This document shows, piece after piece, positions 9,107-17,931 of a stretch of 64,000 nucleotides of DNA. Each line of letters opens with the position of its first letter. The first letter of the stretch is position 1. Location of the stretch: assembly GCA_027485915.1 (NCBI GenBank), contig JAIXQA010000048.1, forward strand, positions 1 through 64,000. The letters are read 5' to 3'. Below the pieces are notes generated by a model. It was not told the origin of the DNA. It searched no databases and saw nothing but the letters and a program-made list of their open reading frames with translations. The DNA comes from Alphaproteobacteria bacterium (lineage in GTDB: Bacteria; Pseudomonadota; Alphaproteobacteria; Caulobacterales; Aquidulcibacteraceae). Both the position numbers and the translations under genes were made by a program.

Positions 9107-10379
9107 ACCCGCGCCAGATCCTACTCGAACCTTTAAGCCAAAGTTGATGAGCCTTCTCAAGGAAGGCTATGGCTTACAGGCTTTTGGTAAGGATGCTGTG
9201 GCTGGGGCGACAGTGGCTGTGGTCGCTCTACCCCTATCAATGGCCATTGCGATTGCCTGCGGATTACCGCCGGAGCGGGGCTTAATCACAGCAATTGTCG
9301 GCGGTCTCATTGTGTCAGCTACGGGCGGGAGTCGGTTTCAAATTGGTGGACCTGCTGGCGCTTTCATTGTGCCTGTAGCTGGAACTGTTATGGCACATGG
9401 TGTGGCGGGCCTGATCACGGCGACCTTTCTCTCTGGCATTTTTTTGGTTCTCGCAGGGGCGCTTCGTCTCGGCCGCTTTGTGCGCTTAATCCCGAAGGCG
9501 GTGGTCTTGGGGTTTTCAGCTGGCATCGCCATCATTATTGCGGCCAGTCAATTGCACGACTTTCTCGGCCTGAACATTTCCCAAGAGCCCCCTGATCTTG
9601 CCAAAAAGATCAGCGTCCTGGTGGCAGCGCGAGCCAGCTTTAACCCAGCCGCCTGTGCGCTTGCGGTGGCAACCATGGCGGTCATTTTTCTGGCACGACG
9701 CTGGAAGCCCGGCTTCCCTGGCATGCTATTGGCCATTGTTGTGACCAGCCTTGTAACAGAGCGCCTTCACCTACCAATTGAGACTTTGGGAGATCGGTTT
9801 GGCACCCTGAAGGGTGTTTGGCCCGCACCAAGCCTGCCCCAATTGGACCTTACCATGATCGCCAAGCTTCTGCCCGCAGCGGCTACATTTGCCTTGTTAG
9901 GAGCGATTGAATCGCTGCTTTCGGCCACAGTCGCAGACACGATGAGTGGCCGGCAGCATCGACCAGAAGCCGAACTGATTGCGCAAGGACTAGCCAATAT
10001 GGGGGCAGCCCTTTTTGGCGGCTTTTGTGTGACAGGCACCATCGCGCGCACCGCCACCAATATTCGGGCTGGGGCCCATGGCCCGATTGCGGGCATCCTG
10101 CATGCTGTGTTTGTGCTCATCGCCTTCTTGGCCCTGATGCCTTTAGCCGCCCATATTCCTTTTGCCGCTTTAGCTGGGGTTTTGATGGTCGTGGCTTGGG
10201 GCATGATCGAGCGCCATGAGATCGCCAGTGTGGCCAAAGGCTCACTCGGTCAGGCCGCAGCCATGCTTGTGACCCTGCTTATTGTCGCTTGGTTTGATTT
10301 GATCGCAGGCATTGCTGCAGGCTGCGTGATCGTTATGGTCAACACGTGGATGAAACGGTCTGGTATCATCATTAAATGA
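9099..10379 (+). CDS. SulP-family anion transporter without STAS domain
   Basis: This inner-membrane permease has 426 residues and about 10-12 hydrophobic helices. The SulP signature region near residues 35-75 (GATVAVVALPLSMAIAIACGLPPERG) and GGSRFQIGGPAGAF are clear, and FCVTGTIARTATNIRAGAHGPIAG matches the later conserved loop. It stops right after the membrane part, so the cytoplasmic STAS domain of full SulP proteins is absent. Likely substrates are sulfate, bicarbonate or other small anions; the sequence does not decide. It is coupled to the upstream HTH gene. Confidence 0.92.
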   Translation: MTEPAPDPTRTFKPKLMSLLKEGYGLQAFGKDAVAGATVAVVALPLSMAIAIACGLPPERGLITAIVGGLIVSATGGSRFQIGGPAGAFIVPVAGTVMAHGVAGLITATFLSGIFLVLAGALRLGRFVRLIPKAVVLGFSAGIAIIIAASQLHDFLGLNISQEPPDLAKKISVLVAARASFNPAACALAVATMAVIFLARRWKPGFPGMLLAIVVTSLVTERLHLPIETLGDRFGTLKGVWPAPSLPQLDLTMIAKLLPAAATFALLGAIESLLSATVADTMSGRQHRPEAELIAQGLANMGAALFGGFCVTGTIARTATNIRAGAHGPIAGILHAVFVLIAFLALMPLAAHIPFAALAGVLMVVAWGMIERHEIASVAKGSLGQAAAMLVTLLIVAWFDLIAGIAAGCVIVMVNTWMKRSGIIIK

Positions 10380-10447
10380 CAGAGGGGATTTGGTCCAACT
10401 TCCAATCCAACCAACCACGATCCCGCATTCACCAGATCTTGGCCATG

Positions 10448-11773
10448 CTACCTCGCCCACACCAGCTTTACTGCCAAGCCGCCTAGATCTGAGGTCTCCA
10501 GTGCGACGCTCCCACCGCTTGCGGCTATTAGGTCACCGGTGATGGCAAGGCCTAGGCCTTGTGTGCCGCTGGCTTCATCGAGGCGCACGCCGCGCTGCTG
10601 GGCTTGCTGACGATGATCTCCCGACAGCCCCGAACCATCATCTTCAACCGCCAAGACGTAATTTGCGCCATTGTTGTCAGCCCTAACCCGAATGATGCTC
10701 TTGGCGTGACGGCTCGCATTATCGAGCAGCGCGCCCAAGGCCTCGAAGGCCGCATCTTCACCCAATGGAATGGTGAAACCTTCCGCGATCTCGGTAATGA
10801 AGCGCAGGTTAACGCCGGCCGGTGTGCGCCCAACCACGCCGATTAAGCGCGTGACAGCCGGCAAAGCGGCGCAGCTTCCCTTGTCTTGCGCACTGGTCTG
10901 CGCCCTCGCGAGTTCGGCTTGCACCGCAACATTCAAAACATTGAGGCTTTCTTGTAGGCCTGGCTTGGCAGCCGCATCGGTCATTTCGCTGACTTGCATC
11001 TTCAGGGCCGTCAAAGGCGTTTTAAGCGCATGGGCAAGGTCTCTTGCCCGTTCACGCGCCCGCCCCATGTCGTTGCTGCGCACATCAGCCAGTTCATTAA
11101 TCGCTTCAACCAATGGTCGGACTTCATCGGGATGATCTTGCACATCCAAGCGCGCTTGCGAGTCAGACTTAAGGCTCGCCAAGCGCGCCCGCACCAATAC
11201 CAAGGGCGTCAGGCCTTGAGTCACTTGAACCACAGACGCCAAGGTCAGGATGGACCACAACACCAAGAGAAATAGCCCAAGTTCACGCGCAAAATCCCCC
11301 CGCGCCGTGGTAATGGCCTGATGATCCAGACCTAATTCGACCAAAATTTCAGGCCCCGCAGCATCGGGACGAATGGTGCGGGCAACCCGGATCATGCTTG
11401 GCTCAAACGGCCCGCCTGTGGTTGCGCTTTCCCAACCTGTGGGCGCCGCTTTTGGCCAAACAGGCCAAGCGCCATCCCAAAGCGAACGGGATTTCGCGGC
11501 ACCAGCCGGGGCTTTTACATGCCAGTAAAGCCCACTCGCAGGGCGGGTAAAACGGGGATCGTAGGGGCCTTGCGCCACCACAGGCACCCTTTGTCCGTTC
11601 AAGGAAAGTCCCGCAACCAATGCCTCGCCAAAACGGATCAGCTCTGCCGTCACCTGCCGCTCGGTATGGCGTTCGAACAAGAGCGACAGTGCAACCCAAG
11701 ACAGGCCCAGCGCCACCGCGTTCCAGAGGGCGGCAAGGGCAAAGAGGCGAAGTTTAAGGCTGTTGCGCTTCAT
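10448..11773 (-). CDS. Sensor histidine kinase
   Basis: This is a 441-residue membrane kinase of the PhoQ/QseC-like class. A first membrane helix is at residues 8-30, a periplasmic sensor follows to about 162, and the second helix is near 163-185. The phosphoacceptor is His248 in LAHALKTPLTALK; the ATPase part shows LDNASRHA (N box) and the G boxes DDGSGLS and GLGLAI. Its start overlaps the regulator stop by 4 bases. The operon with the PepSY protein suggests it senses an envelope condition linked to the divergent cytochrome genes. Confidence 0.93.
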   Translation of the reverse strand: MKRNSLKLRLFALAALWNAVALGLSWVALSLLFERHTERQVTAELIRFGEALVAGLSLNGQRVPVVAQGPYDPRFTRPASGLYWHVKAPAGAAKSRSLWDGAWPVWPKAAPTGWESATTGGPFEPSMIRVARTIRPDAAGPEILVELGLDHQAITTARGDFARELGLFLLVLWSILTLASVVQVTQGLTPLVLVRARLASLKSDSQARLDVQDHPDEVRPLVEAINELADVRSNDMGRARERARDLAHALKTPLTALKMQVSEMTDAAAKPGLQESLNVLNVAVQAELARAQTSAQDKGSCAALPAVTRLIGVVGRTPAGVNLRFITEIAEGFTIPLGEDAAFEALGALLDNASRHAKSIIRVRADNNGANYVLAVEDDGSGLSGDHRQQAQQRGVRLDEASGTQGLGLAITGDLIAASGGSVALETSDLGGLAVKLVWAR

Positions 11774-12438
11774 GACGGATCAGCGAGCCCACGCAGCACA
11801 TAGCCAAAGCCACGGCGCGTTTCGATGGTCTCCGCCCCAATCTTGCGGCGCAAGCGCGCCACCAAGGCCTCGACCGCATTGGCGTCCAGCATGTCTGTGC
11901 CATGTAAGTGTTCGCCGAGTTCGCCCGCGGATAAGGGCCGCCCACCCGCATTGGCGAGCAAGTCCAAAAGCCGAAATTCCAAGGGCGACAAGCGCACCGG
12001 TGCCCCGCCATAGGTCGCAGTGGCGCGGAACAAATCAAGGCTGAGGCGGCCCGCATTGATCACATTGCCGGTGCGCCCCGCCGCTCGGCGGATGAGACCG
12101 CGCAGACGGGCAATCAGTTCTGGTGGCTCGAACGGTTTGGCCAAATAATCATCAGCGCCGGCCTCAATCCCCGCTACTTTTTCCGCCCAAGACCCGCGTG
12201 CCGAGAGAATGATGACCGGCATTGAACGTCCGCTTTGCCGCCAGTCCCTGAGGACGGAGAGGCCGTCCAAACGCGGGAGACCAAGATCGAGGATCACAGC
12301 GTCAAAATCCTCATCATGGCCCCATGTGCAGGCCTTTTCGCCATCGGCGCAGGCCTCCACCAGAAAACCCGCCGCTTCGAGGCTCGCCCTCAGCGCCAAG
12401 CTGATGACAGGATCATCTTCAACCAGCAACAGGCGCAT
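11770..12438 (-). CDS. OmpR-family response regulator
   Basis: This 222-residue regulator has a receiver domain with acidic pair ED near residue 8, phosphorylated Asp near position 51 (VILDLGLP) and the conserved Lys in LAKPF. A winged-helix DNA-binding domain starts about 125 (LDLFRATATYGG, LSPLEFRLLDLLANAG, RRKIGAETIETRRGFGYVL). ATG at 12438 has GGAGG seven bases upstream and overlaps the stop of the PepSY gene by one base. It would act with the kinase that follows; a candidate target box lies at 12802-12828. Confidence 0.93.
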   Translation of the reverse strand: MRLLLVEDDPVISLALRASLEAAGFLVEACADGEKACTWGHDEDFDAVILDLGLPRLDGLSVLRDWRQSGRSMPVIILSARGSWAEKVAGIEAGADDYLAKPFEPPELIARLRGLIRRAAGRTGNVINAGRLSLDLFRATATYGGAPVRLSPLEFRLLDLLANAGGRPLSAGELGEHLHGTDMLDANAVEALVARLRRKIGAETIETRRGFGYVLRGLADPS

Positions 12439-12776
12439 CAATCTGCCTCCTGCTTGAGGATTTGGCCGGTCCCTGCATCAATCTCTAGCTCAATGACCCG
12501 GCCCGAGGCGGCGAGAATCTTGAACTCATAAATGTCTTTGCCGTGCTCTTCTTCGAGGTCCACCCGCACCACTTCGCCTGGCACCGCGCCAAGCGCGATG
12601 GCTTGAACCTTCAAGAATGGGAGATTGCTTGACGCGGGCTTTATCGCGCCATCTTGATCGCGCGCCGCCATCGTATTGGGCGCAGGTCCTTCAACTTGGT
12701 CAGCAGGCGCAGTGGCTTGGCCACAAGCTGCCAGCACAACAAGCAAAACGAGATAAGGGGCGTGTACCGGCTTCAT
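12438..12776 (-). CDS. PepSY-domain lipoprotein
   Basis: The protein has 112 residues, with signal peptide and lipobox LAAC at residues 15-18. The C-terminal part is one PepSY repeat (VKAQAI-type opening, GEVVRVDLEEEHGKDIYEFKILAASG, then VIELEIDAGTGQIL). PepSY domains act in the periplasm and are often encoded beside two-component systems and b-type cytochromes, as here. It is the first gene of the PepSY-regulator-kinase operon. Confidence 0.85.
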   Translation of the reverse strand: MKPVHAPYLVLLVVLAACGQATAPADQVEGPAPNTMAARDQDGAIKPASSNLPFLKVQAIALGAVPGEVVRVDLEEEHGKDIYEFKILAASGRVIELEIDAGTGQILKQEAD

Positions 12777-12801
12777 AGGCAGACTGTGTAATGGAACGGG
12801 C

Positions 12802-12828
12802 CTGACATCAAGCTGACGGCTCGCTGAC
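12802..12828. promoter_or_regulatory. Triple CTGAC direct repeat, candidate response-regulator box
   Basis: CTGAC occurs at 12802, 12813 and 12824, exactly 11 bp apart, in the divergent promoter region between the PepSY-regulator-kinase operon and the cytochrome genes. Direct repeats on one face of the helix are the usual target of OmpR-family regulators. Confidence 0.5.
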
Positions 12829-12901
12829 GATTGCCGGCGGCAGGCCGTCAGGAAGGTGCGTTTAAAGTCTCCCCATCAACAACCCGTGGAGGAGAATTCA
12901 C

Positions 12902-13240
12902 ATGGCCCTTTCAACCCCGATTCGAGTCGCCCTTGGTGTGGGTGTCGCCACACTCGCACTGGCAGGCTTTGCCGTCGCTTCTGGGCAATTAGCCCCAACA
13001 AAGTCCAATGCGGCACCCACCCCCTTAACCAATCAAATCACCAACCAGCTCGACGATCCCGATCAAGATGATCGCGACGAGCGGCAGGCAAGCCGCACCG
13101 AAACGCGCGTGATCGACCAGAAGACTGGTCAAGTCCTGACCGAAGATGTTCGCCGCCTTGAAACTCGTACCCGTTATGAGCGCGACGCGGATGAAGCGCA
13201 CGACCTTGACGATGATCATGGTGGCCGCGATCATGACTGA
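12902..13240 (+). CDS. Acidic exported protein, unknown
   Basis: The protein has 112 residues, with an N-terminal signal or anchor (residues 5-27, hydrophobic, Ala/Gly/Val-rich). The mature part is almost all charged: LDDPDQDDRDERQ, then RTETRVIDQKTGQVL, and an Asp/His-rich tail DDDHGGRDHD that could bind metal. The start has a strong GGAGGAG site. The cytochrome gene starts inside its last codons, so the two are co-translated. The TGQVL stretch recalls a half PepSY strand, but I cannot assign a family. Confidence 0.75.
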   Translation: MALSTPIRVALGVGVATLALAGFAVASGQLAPTKSNAAPTPLTNQITNQLDDPDQDDRDERQASRTETRVIDQKTGQVLTEDVRRLETRTRYERDADEAHDLDDDHGGRDHD

Positions 13241-13856
13241 CACCGCAGCCCCCATCGCTGACGCCAGCTCTGAACCTGTATCCCATAACAAGTGGGTGAG
13301 GGTTTGGGACCCCCTCGTCCGCATTGGGCATTGGCTGTTGCTGGTCGCCATTGCGACGGCCCTCATCACCCGCGGCGAGCCTGAAACCCTGCATCAAGCA
13401 GCGGGTTATTTCGTCGCGGGCTATGTGGTGTTTCGCCTGTTCTGGGGGATCGCCGGGCCAAAGCATGCACGGTTTGAAAACTTCCTCGCCTCACCTTTTG
13501 CCGCCTTTCGGTATCTGGCTGATTTGGTTTCAGGCAAGGGCACACGTCACATCGGCCACTCGCCCCCGGGTGGGCTGATGGTGATCGCCTTACTCATCGC
13601 CATGAGTTTGACGGCTGGAACTGGCATGGCGATGGAAGGTCGCACGCCTATGCCCGCTGCCCTTCAAAATGCGCTGCACATTGAAGATCGCGGGCGCGAC
13701 GACGACGATAGCCCATGGGAAGAGGTGCACGAGGCGAGCGCAAACCTGATTTTGGCACTGGTGATCTTGCATATCGGCGGCGTTGCCCTGGCCTCAATTG
13801 GCCACCGCGAAAACCTAGTCCGTGCCATGGTGGACGGGAAGAAGCGGGCGGCGTGA
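13233..13856 (+). CDS. Cytochrome b561/b6-type membrane protein
   Basis: This is a 207-residue integral membrane cytochrome. Histidines at helix positions (RIGHW, LHQAAGY, HEASAN, ILHIGG) fit four ligands for two b haems. An acidic loop, EDRGRDDDDSPW, lies between the last helices. The longer frame open to 13146 is the overlap with the upstream gene; ATG at 13233 lies eight bases before that gene's stop. It would pass electrons across the cytoplasmic membrane; its partner and acceptor are not visible. Divergent from the PepSY two-component operon, which probably regulates it. Confidence 0.88.
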   Translation: MTDTAAPIADASSEPVSHNKWVRVWDPLVRIGHWLLLVAIATALITRGEPETLHQAAGYFVAGYVVFRLFWGIAGPKHARFENFLASPFAAFRYLADLVSGKGTRHIGHSPPGGLMVIALLIAMSLTAGTGMAMEGRTPMPAALQNALHIEDRGRDDDDSPWEEVHEASANLILALVILHIGGVALASIGHRENLVRAMVDGKKRAA

Positions 13857-13913
13857 AGTCGCCTGCTTCTACCAGATGTGCAGGTTGCCCCCTACTGCTT
13901 GGCGCTCAAGCGC

Positions 13914-14390
13914 TCACACGATTTGAAAGTCGACCTGCTCGGCTGGAACCGCCTGACCATCGGGGGTCACCAAGGCAATTTGAAGTGTCTGGCCAGTCCG
14001 GCGATCGGTGAGTCGGACTGGGGACGGACCGGTTTGCAGGTGACGCTCGCCCCATTGCATCAAAGCGATCAGGGTTAAGGCGAGATCCTGGCCCATCGGG
14101 CTCAATTGATATGCATAGCGAACCCGGTCGCGCCCCTGTCGATAAGGCGTTTTCACCAGAAGGCCCGCACCGACTAGGGCCTTCAAGCGAGTACTTAAGA
14201 TGCCACGCGGAATGATGAGATCCGCGCGTAAATCATCAAAGCGCGACACCCCATAAAAGGCCTCACGCAGGATCAAAAGGGTCCAGCGATCTCCCAAAAG
14301 CTCGGTCGCCAAAGCCATGCCACAGGCATCGCGCGCCACCGGAGCAGATCGGATCGGAGTTTCAGAGGGGTAGGTTTCCGGCGTTGACAT
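13914..14390 (-). CDS. HxlR-family transcriptional regulator
   Basis: This 158-residue regulator has the HxlR winged helix at residues 18-110: C-G-M-A-L-ATELLGDRWTLLILREA, RFDDLRADL, IPRGILSTRLKALVGAGLL and a wing with YQLSPMG. The conserved Cys near residue 22 is present, as in redox-sensing members. A C-terminal extension of about 45 residues follows. It is divergent from the HD-domain gene across only 59 bases, so it may control that gene as well as itself. Confidence 0.88.
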   Translation of the reverse strand: MSTPETYPSETPIRSAPVARDACGMALATELLGDRWTLLILREAFYGVSRFDDLRADLIIPRGILSTRLKALVGAGLLVKTPYRQGRDRVRYAYQLSPMGQDLALTLIALMQWGERHLQTGPSPVRLTDRRTGQTLQIALVTPDGQAVPAEQVDFQIV

Positions 14391-14449
14391 CAGCGACTGA
14401 GTAGGACATTTTTATCTAAGTTCAAAATAAAGACTCAGGAGCCTTGAAC

Positions 14450-15214
14450 GTGCGTGACCTTCCCTCGCTTCCCGATCCACATCGATTTGGCGGTCCTGGA
14501 TGGCTAGAACGCTCAGGCGGGGTCATGAATTTGCCCGAATGTGCGCGCGGCCTTGCCATTGCCAGCCAGCAGCAGGTGGCCAACATTTGGCAACGCCTAA
14601 CTCCCCGCTTGGCACGGGTGGGAGATGTGAGTGACTTGCCTCCCGTGCCTGATAGCCGACTGGTGCGACTGGCCGAAGAAGCCGCTCTCTCCCAGAGCCC
14701 AGAACTCTTGCACCACGGCTATCGCTCTGCCCTTTTCGGGCGAGCATTAGCCCATATCGACAAGGTGAAGGTTGATCCAGAATTGCTGCATCTGTGCGGG
14801 ATATTGCACGATGTTGGGCTGATGGAGGACGTCGCGGGCGAGGACTTTACGCTGCGCAGCGCCCAAACGGCCCGCGCCTGTGCGCATGAGGCTGGCGAAC
14901 CAGCAGCCACGGGCGACCATCTCCACGATGCGCTGATTGTCCATATCAGCGTCGGCATCAAGCCAGATCGCGATGGTGCTTTGGGGTGTTACACCCAATA
15001 TGGCGCGATGGTTGACTTAACCGGATTGCGTTTGGCCCATCTGCCGCGCCCCTTCGTCAATGAGGTGCTGGCGCGGCATCCGCGCGGTGCGTTTAAGCGG
15101 GAAATCTTGCGACGTCTCGAACTGGAAGCGAAAGCTGTGAAGCGTGGCCGCTTTGATTTTGCGATCCAAGTTGGCTTCCCTTTGGCCGTCAGGGCCGCAC
15201 CTTTTTCCGGCTAA
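14450..15214 (+). CDS. HD-domain phosphohydrolase family protein
   Basis: The protein of about 254 residues has an HD domain: HHGYRSALFG near residue 87, then LLHLCGILHDVGLMED near 115, and further His residues (HEAGEPAATGDHLHDALIVHISV) fitting metal ligands. No signal peptide. GTG at 14450 lies 8 bases after AGGAG; the TTG at 14444 is too close to it. The substrate is unknown; related proteins act on nucleotides or nitriles-type small molecules, and this one cannot be placed. It is divergent from the HxlR regulator. Confidence 0.8.
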   Translation: MRDLPSLPDPHRFGGPGWLERSGGVMNLPECARGLAIASQQQVANIWQRLTPRLARVGDVSDLPPVPDSRLVRLAEEAALSQSPELLHHGYRSALFGRALAHIDKVKVDPELLHLCGILHDVGLMEDVAGEDFTLRSAQTARACAHEAGEPAATGDHLHDALIVHISVGIKPDRDGALGCYTQYGAMVDLTGLRLAHLPRPFVNEVLARHPRGAFKREILRRLELEAKAVKRGRFDFAIQVGFPLAVRAAPFSG

Positions 15215-15438
15215 ATGCAACACTATCGGCGCCGCGCGCTTTGCACGCCCCCATGAGGTTATCTTGCCGGACAGCGTCAGCCAATCGGGGACCTTGTGCC
15301 GTAAAGCCCCACCTCTTTCCCAAAAAGTATATACTTCATGCAGAAATCGGTTGCATAAATTACTGTTCGCTTTCAAATCGAGTTTCAGAAAGCGCTGGCA
15401 AGTTTAACGACCCTTGCACCGGCAACAGGAGATGGTGT

Positions 15439-16467
15439 GTGGCAGATGATGGCCCCTTGAAGATGGCCGATGTGGCCCGCTTGGCGAAGGTCTCTATGTC
15501 GACGGTCTCGCGGGCGCTGGCGGATAATCCTTTGATCCCCGAAGATCGCCGCCGCGAGATTCAGCGCATTGCGGCGGAAGCAGGCTATGTCATCAACCAG
15601 TCGGCGCGTTCGCTGCGCATGCGCAAAACCCAAACGATTGGTGTGGTGTTTCCCCTCGGCCATGACGTTGGGCAATTGATCTCTGACCCCTTCTTCATCG
15701 AGATGTTTGGTCGCTTGGCCGATGAGATTACCACGCGCGGCTATCAAGTGCTTTTGTGCCGGGTGACCGATACGTCAGACGGTTGGCTTAATCGGATTAT
15801 CCAATCCCATCGCCAAGATGGCTTGGTTATTGTTGGCCAATCAGATCAACATGAAGCGCTCAATCATGCCGCTGAGTCCTACCACCCGCTTGTGGTATGG
15901 GGCGGGCATTTGAGTGGACAGGTCTATTGCTCTGTCGGGACAGACAATATTGGTGGCGCGCGCCGGGCGGTGGATCATCTGTTAGGTCTGGGACGAAAGC
16001 GCATTGCCTTTTTGGGCATGCTGGAACTGCCGGAAATCAGTTTGCGCTTTGAAGGCTATGTGAGGGCGTTGCGGGCGGCGGGTATTGAGCACGACCCTGC
16101 CCTTGTGATCCCTGCACATTTCTCGTTTGAGACCGCCTATGAAGCGGCGCGCGAATTGATTGAGAGCGGCACCGCCTTTGATGCGATTTTTGCCACCTCC
16201 GACATCATCGCGCTCGCTGCTATACAGGCGCTCTCCGCAGCCGGGATCGATGTGCCGGGCCAAGTCAGTGTTGTGGGCTTTGACGATATCGCCATCGCCG
16301 CACAATCCACCCCACCCCTTACAAGTGTGCAGCAAGACCTCGCCAAGGGCGCTAGAACCATTGTCGACCTCTTGTTCAAACGCATGGCTGGCGAAGATGC
16401 ACCTTCTGCAACGCTTCTGCCGAAGCTTGTCGTGCGTAAATCGTGCGGCGGGGCCACCGCCAGTTAA
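15439..16467 (+). CDS. LacI-family transcriptional regulator of sucrose locus
   Basis: This 342-residue repressor has an N-terminal LacI headpiece (MADVARLAKVSMSTVSRAL, then the hinge SARSLRMRKTQTIGVV) and a periplasmic-binding-protein-like effector domain ending in VVGFDDIAIAAQSTPPLTSVQQD. The frame is open to 15241, but GTG at 15439 follows AGGAG at 7 bases; an ATG at 15463 is the next choice. It precedes the SLC45 importer, and palindromes of the form TGCAAT-NN-ATTGCA before the importer and the TonB receptor are its likely operators. The inducer is probably sucrose or a derivative. Confidence 0.93.
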   Translation: MADDGPLKMADVARLAKVSMSTVSRALADNPLIPEDRRREIQRIAAEAGYVINQSARSLRMRKTQTIGVVFPLGHDVGQLISDPFFIEMFGRLADEITTRGYQVLLCRVTDTSDGWLNRIIQSHRQDGLVIVGQSDQHEALNHAAESYHPLVVWGGHLSGQVYCSVGTDNIGGARRAVDHLLGLGRKRIAFLGMLELPEISLRFEGYVRALRAAGIEHDPALVIPAHFSFETAYEAARELIESGTAFDAIFATSDIIALAAIQALSAAGIDVPGQVSVVGFDDIAIAAQSTPPLTSVQQDLAKGARTIVDLLFKRMAGEDAPSATLLPKLVVRKSCGGATAS

Positions 16468-16535
16468 GCCCGCTGGCTCAAAGTCGGATGCATGAACAAC
16501 GGCATGTGCCATATGCTCGCTTTTCTGCTTGCTTT

Positions 16536-16549
16536 TGCAATCGATTGCG
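16536..16549. promoter_or_regulatory. LacI-type operator before the MFS importer
   Basis: TGCAATCGATTGCG is a palindrome with CG centre and one mismatch in the last position. It lies 61 bases upstream of the importer start and shares both half-sites with the two boxes upstream of the TonB receptor (24823-24860). Confidence 0.7.
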
Positions 16550-16609
16550 TTAGCGTTAAGCCTTGAGAACAGAGCGCAAAAGCGCCGGTGTATTTTTGGG
16601 AGGAAGAAC

Positions 16610-17926
16610 ATGACTCAACCGGCGTTAAAGCCGCACCTGCCCCTATGGCGCATTGCGGAAATGAATCTGGGCTTTCTCGGACTGCAGTTCAGCTTTGGGC
16701 TTCAGCAGGGCAATATGGGCCCGATCTATAGCTATCTGGGCGCTGACGAAGCCTCCCTGCCCTTGCTACAGCTCGCAGGGCCGCTAACAGGTCTTCTGGT
16801 GCAACCCATCATTGGCGCGATGAGTGACCGGACGGCCAGCAAATGGGGTCGTCGCACCCCTTATTTCATCGTCGGCGCGGTGATGTGCTCGCTTGGCCTG
16901 TTTTTTATGCCCTTAAGCTCATCCATCCTAATGGCAGTCTCGCTCCTATGGATCTTGGATGCCGGCAATAACATTACCATGGAGCCTTATCGGGCCTATG
17001 TGAGCGACCGATTGAATCCAGACCAACGACAATTTGGCTTCTTGTCCCAGAGCGCTTTCACCGGCCTTGCGCAGATGTTGGCTTTCCTGTCGCCCTCGAT
17101 CATGATCAACCTCTTGGGCTTTGACGTGAATGCGGTAGATGCCCACAATATCCCGGAGACAACCAAAGTCGCCTTCACCATCGGTGCGGTCTTATCGATC
17201 AGCACGATTTTGTGGTCGGTTTTCCGAGTACGCGAACTGCCGCTGACGGAAGCCGAGCTTGCCTATATCAAGAGCAAGCCTTTAACGGTGAAGGGCACCT
17301 TGCTGGAAATCTGGGATGCCATCCTCACCATGCCCAAGGCCATGCGCAAGCTGGCGCTGATGAGCTTATTCCAATGGTACGGCATGGCCGCTTATTGGGG
17401 TTATATCATTTATTCGATCAGCCGGTCCGTATATGGCACGTCCGAAGCTGTGTCTGAAGGCTTCCGCATGGCGGTGGTGACCAATGGCGAGATTGGCGGT
17501 TTCTACAATGGCATCGCCTTTATCGCAGCCTTTGCGATGGTGCCCTTTACCAAGCGCTTTGGTCCGGAAATCATGCATGCGTGCTGTCTGACCCTGGGTG
17601 GGATTGGCATGCTATTCATGCCCCATATCAGCGATAAGGCACATTTGTTCATCCCCGCAATCGGCATCGGACTGGCCTGGGCCAGTATCATGGGCAATCC
17701 ATTTGTGATCCTTTCTGGTGCTGTGCCGCCAGAGCGGACAGGCGTCTATATGGGGATTTTCAACATGATGATTGTAATCCCCATGCTATTGATCGCAGCG
17801 ACTCTGCCCTTTTATTACCAACCCCTGATGGGCGGCGACGCGCGCAATGTGATCACCATGGCTGGCATCATGCTGATGATTGCGGCAGTGTGTGTTTTGT
17901 GGGTGCGGGAGAAACGTCCCGCATAG
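16610..17926 (+). CDS. SLC45/GPH-type MFS sugar importer
   Basis: The transporter has 438 residues with 12 predicted helices. Characteristic residues of the glycoside/sucrose-proton symporter branch are visible: GPLTGLLVQPIIGAMSDRTASKWGRRTPYF after helix 2, and the related loop VPPERTGVYMGIFN. ATG at 16610 has GGGAGGAAG upstream. It would carry sucrose or another small glycoside from periplasm to cytoplasm by proton symport. It is followed after a few bases by the TPR/oxygenase gene and preceded by an operator matching the LacI regulator. Confidence 0.9.
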   Translation: MTQPALKPHLPLWRIAEMNLGFLGLQFSFGLQQGNMGPIYSYLGADEASLPLLQLAGPLTGLLVQPIIGAMSDRTASKWGRRTPYFIVGAVMCSLGLFFMPLSSSILMAVSLLWILDAGNNITMEPYRAYVSDRLNPDQRQFGFLSQSAFTGLAQMLAFLSPSIMINLLGFDVNAVDAHNIPETTKVAFTIGAVLSISTILWSVFRVRELPLTEAELAYIKSKPLTVKGTLLEIWDAILTMPKAMRKLALMSLFQWYGMAAYWGYIIYSISRSVYGTSEAVSEGFRMAVVTNGEIGGFYNGIAFIAAFAMVPFTKRFGPEIMHACCLTLGGIGMLFMPHISDKAHLFIPAIGIGLAWASIMGNPFVILSGAVPPERTGVYMGIFNMMIVIPMLLIAATLPFYYQPLMGGDARNVITMAGIMLMIAAVCVLWVREKRPA

Positions 17927-17931
17927 GCAGG

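Noticed and set aside
9767-10237. A 156-codon minus-strand frame.
   Set aside because: It is antisense to the SulP gene; its Ala/Lys/Pro-rich product reflects codon-position GC bias.
12794-12818. GGAAC before the cytochrome operon as the -35 of an EcfG promoter.
   Set aside because: No CGTT-like word follows at 16 or 17 bases.
15982-16611. A 209-codon minus-strand frame.
   Set aside because: It is antisense to the LacI regulator; low-complexity Cys/Arg composition and no start signal.
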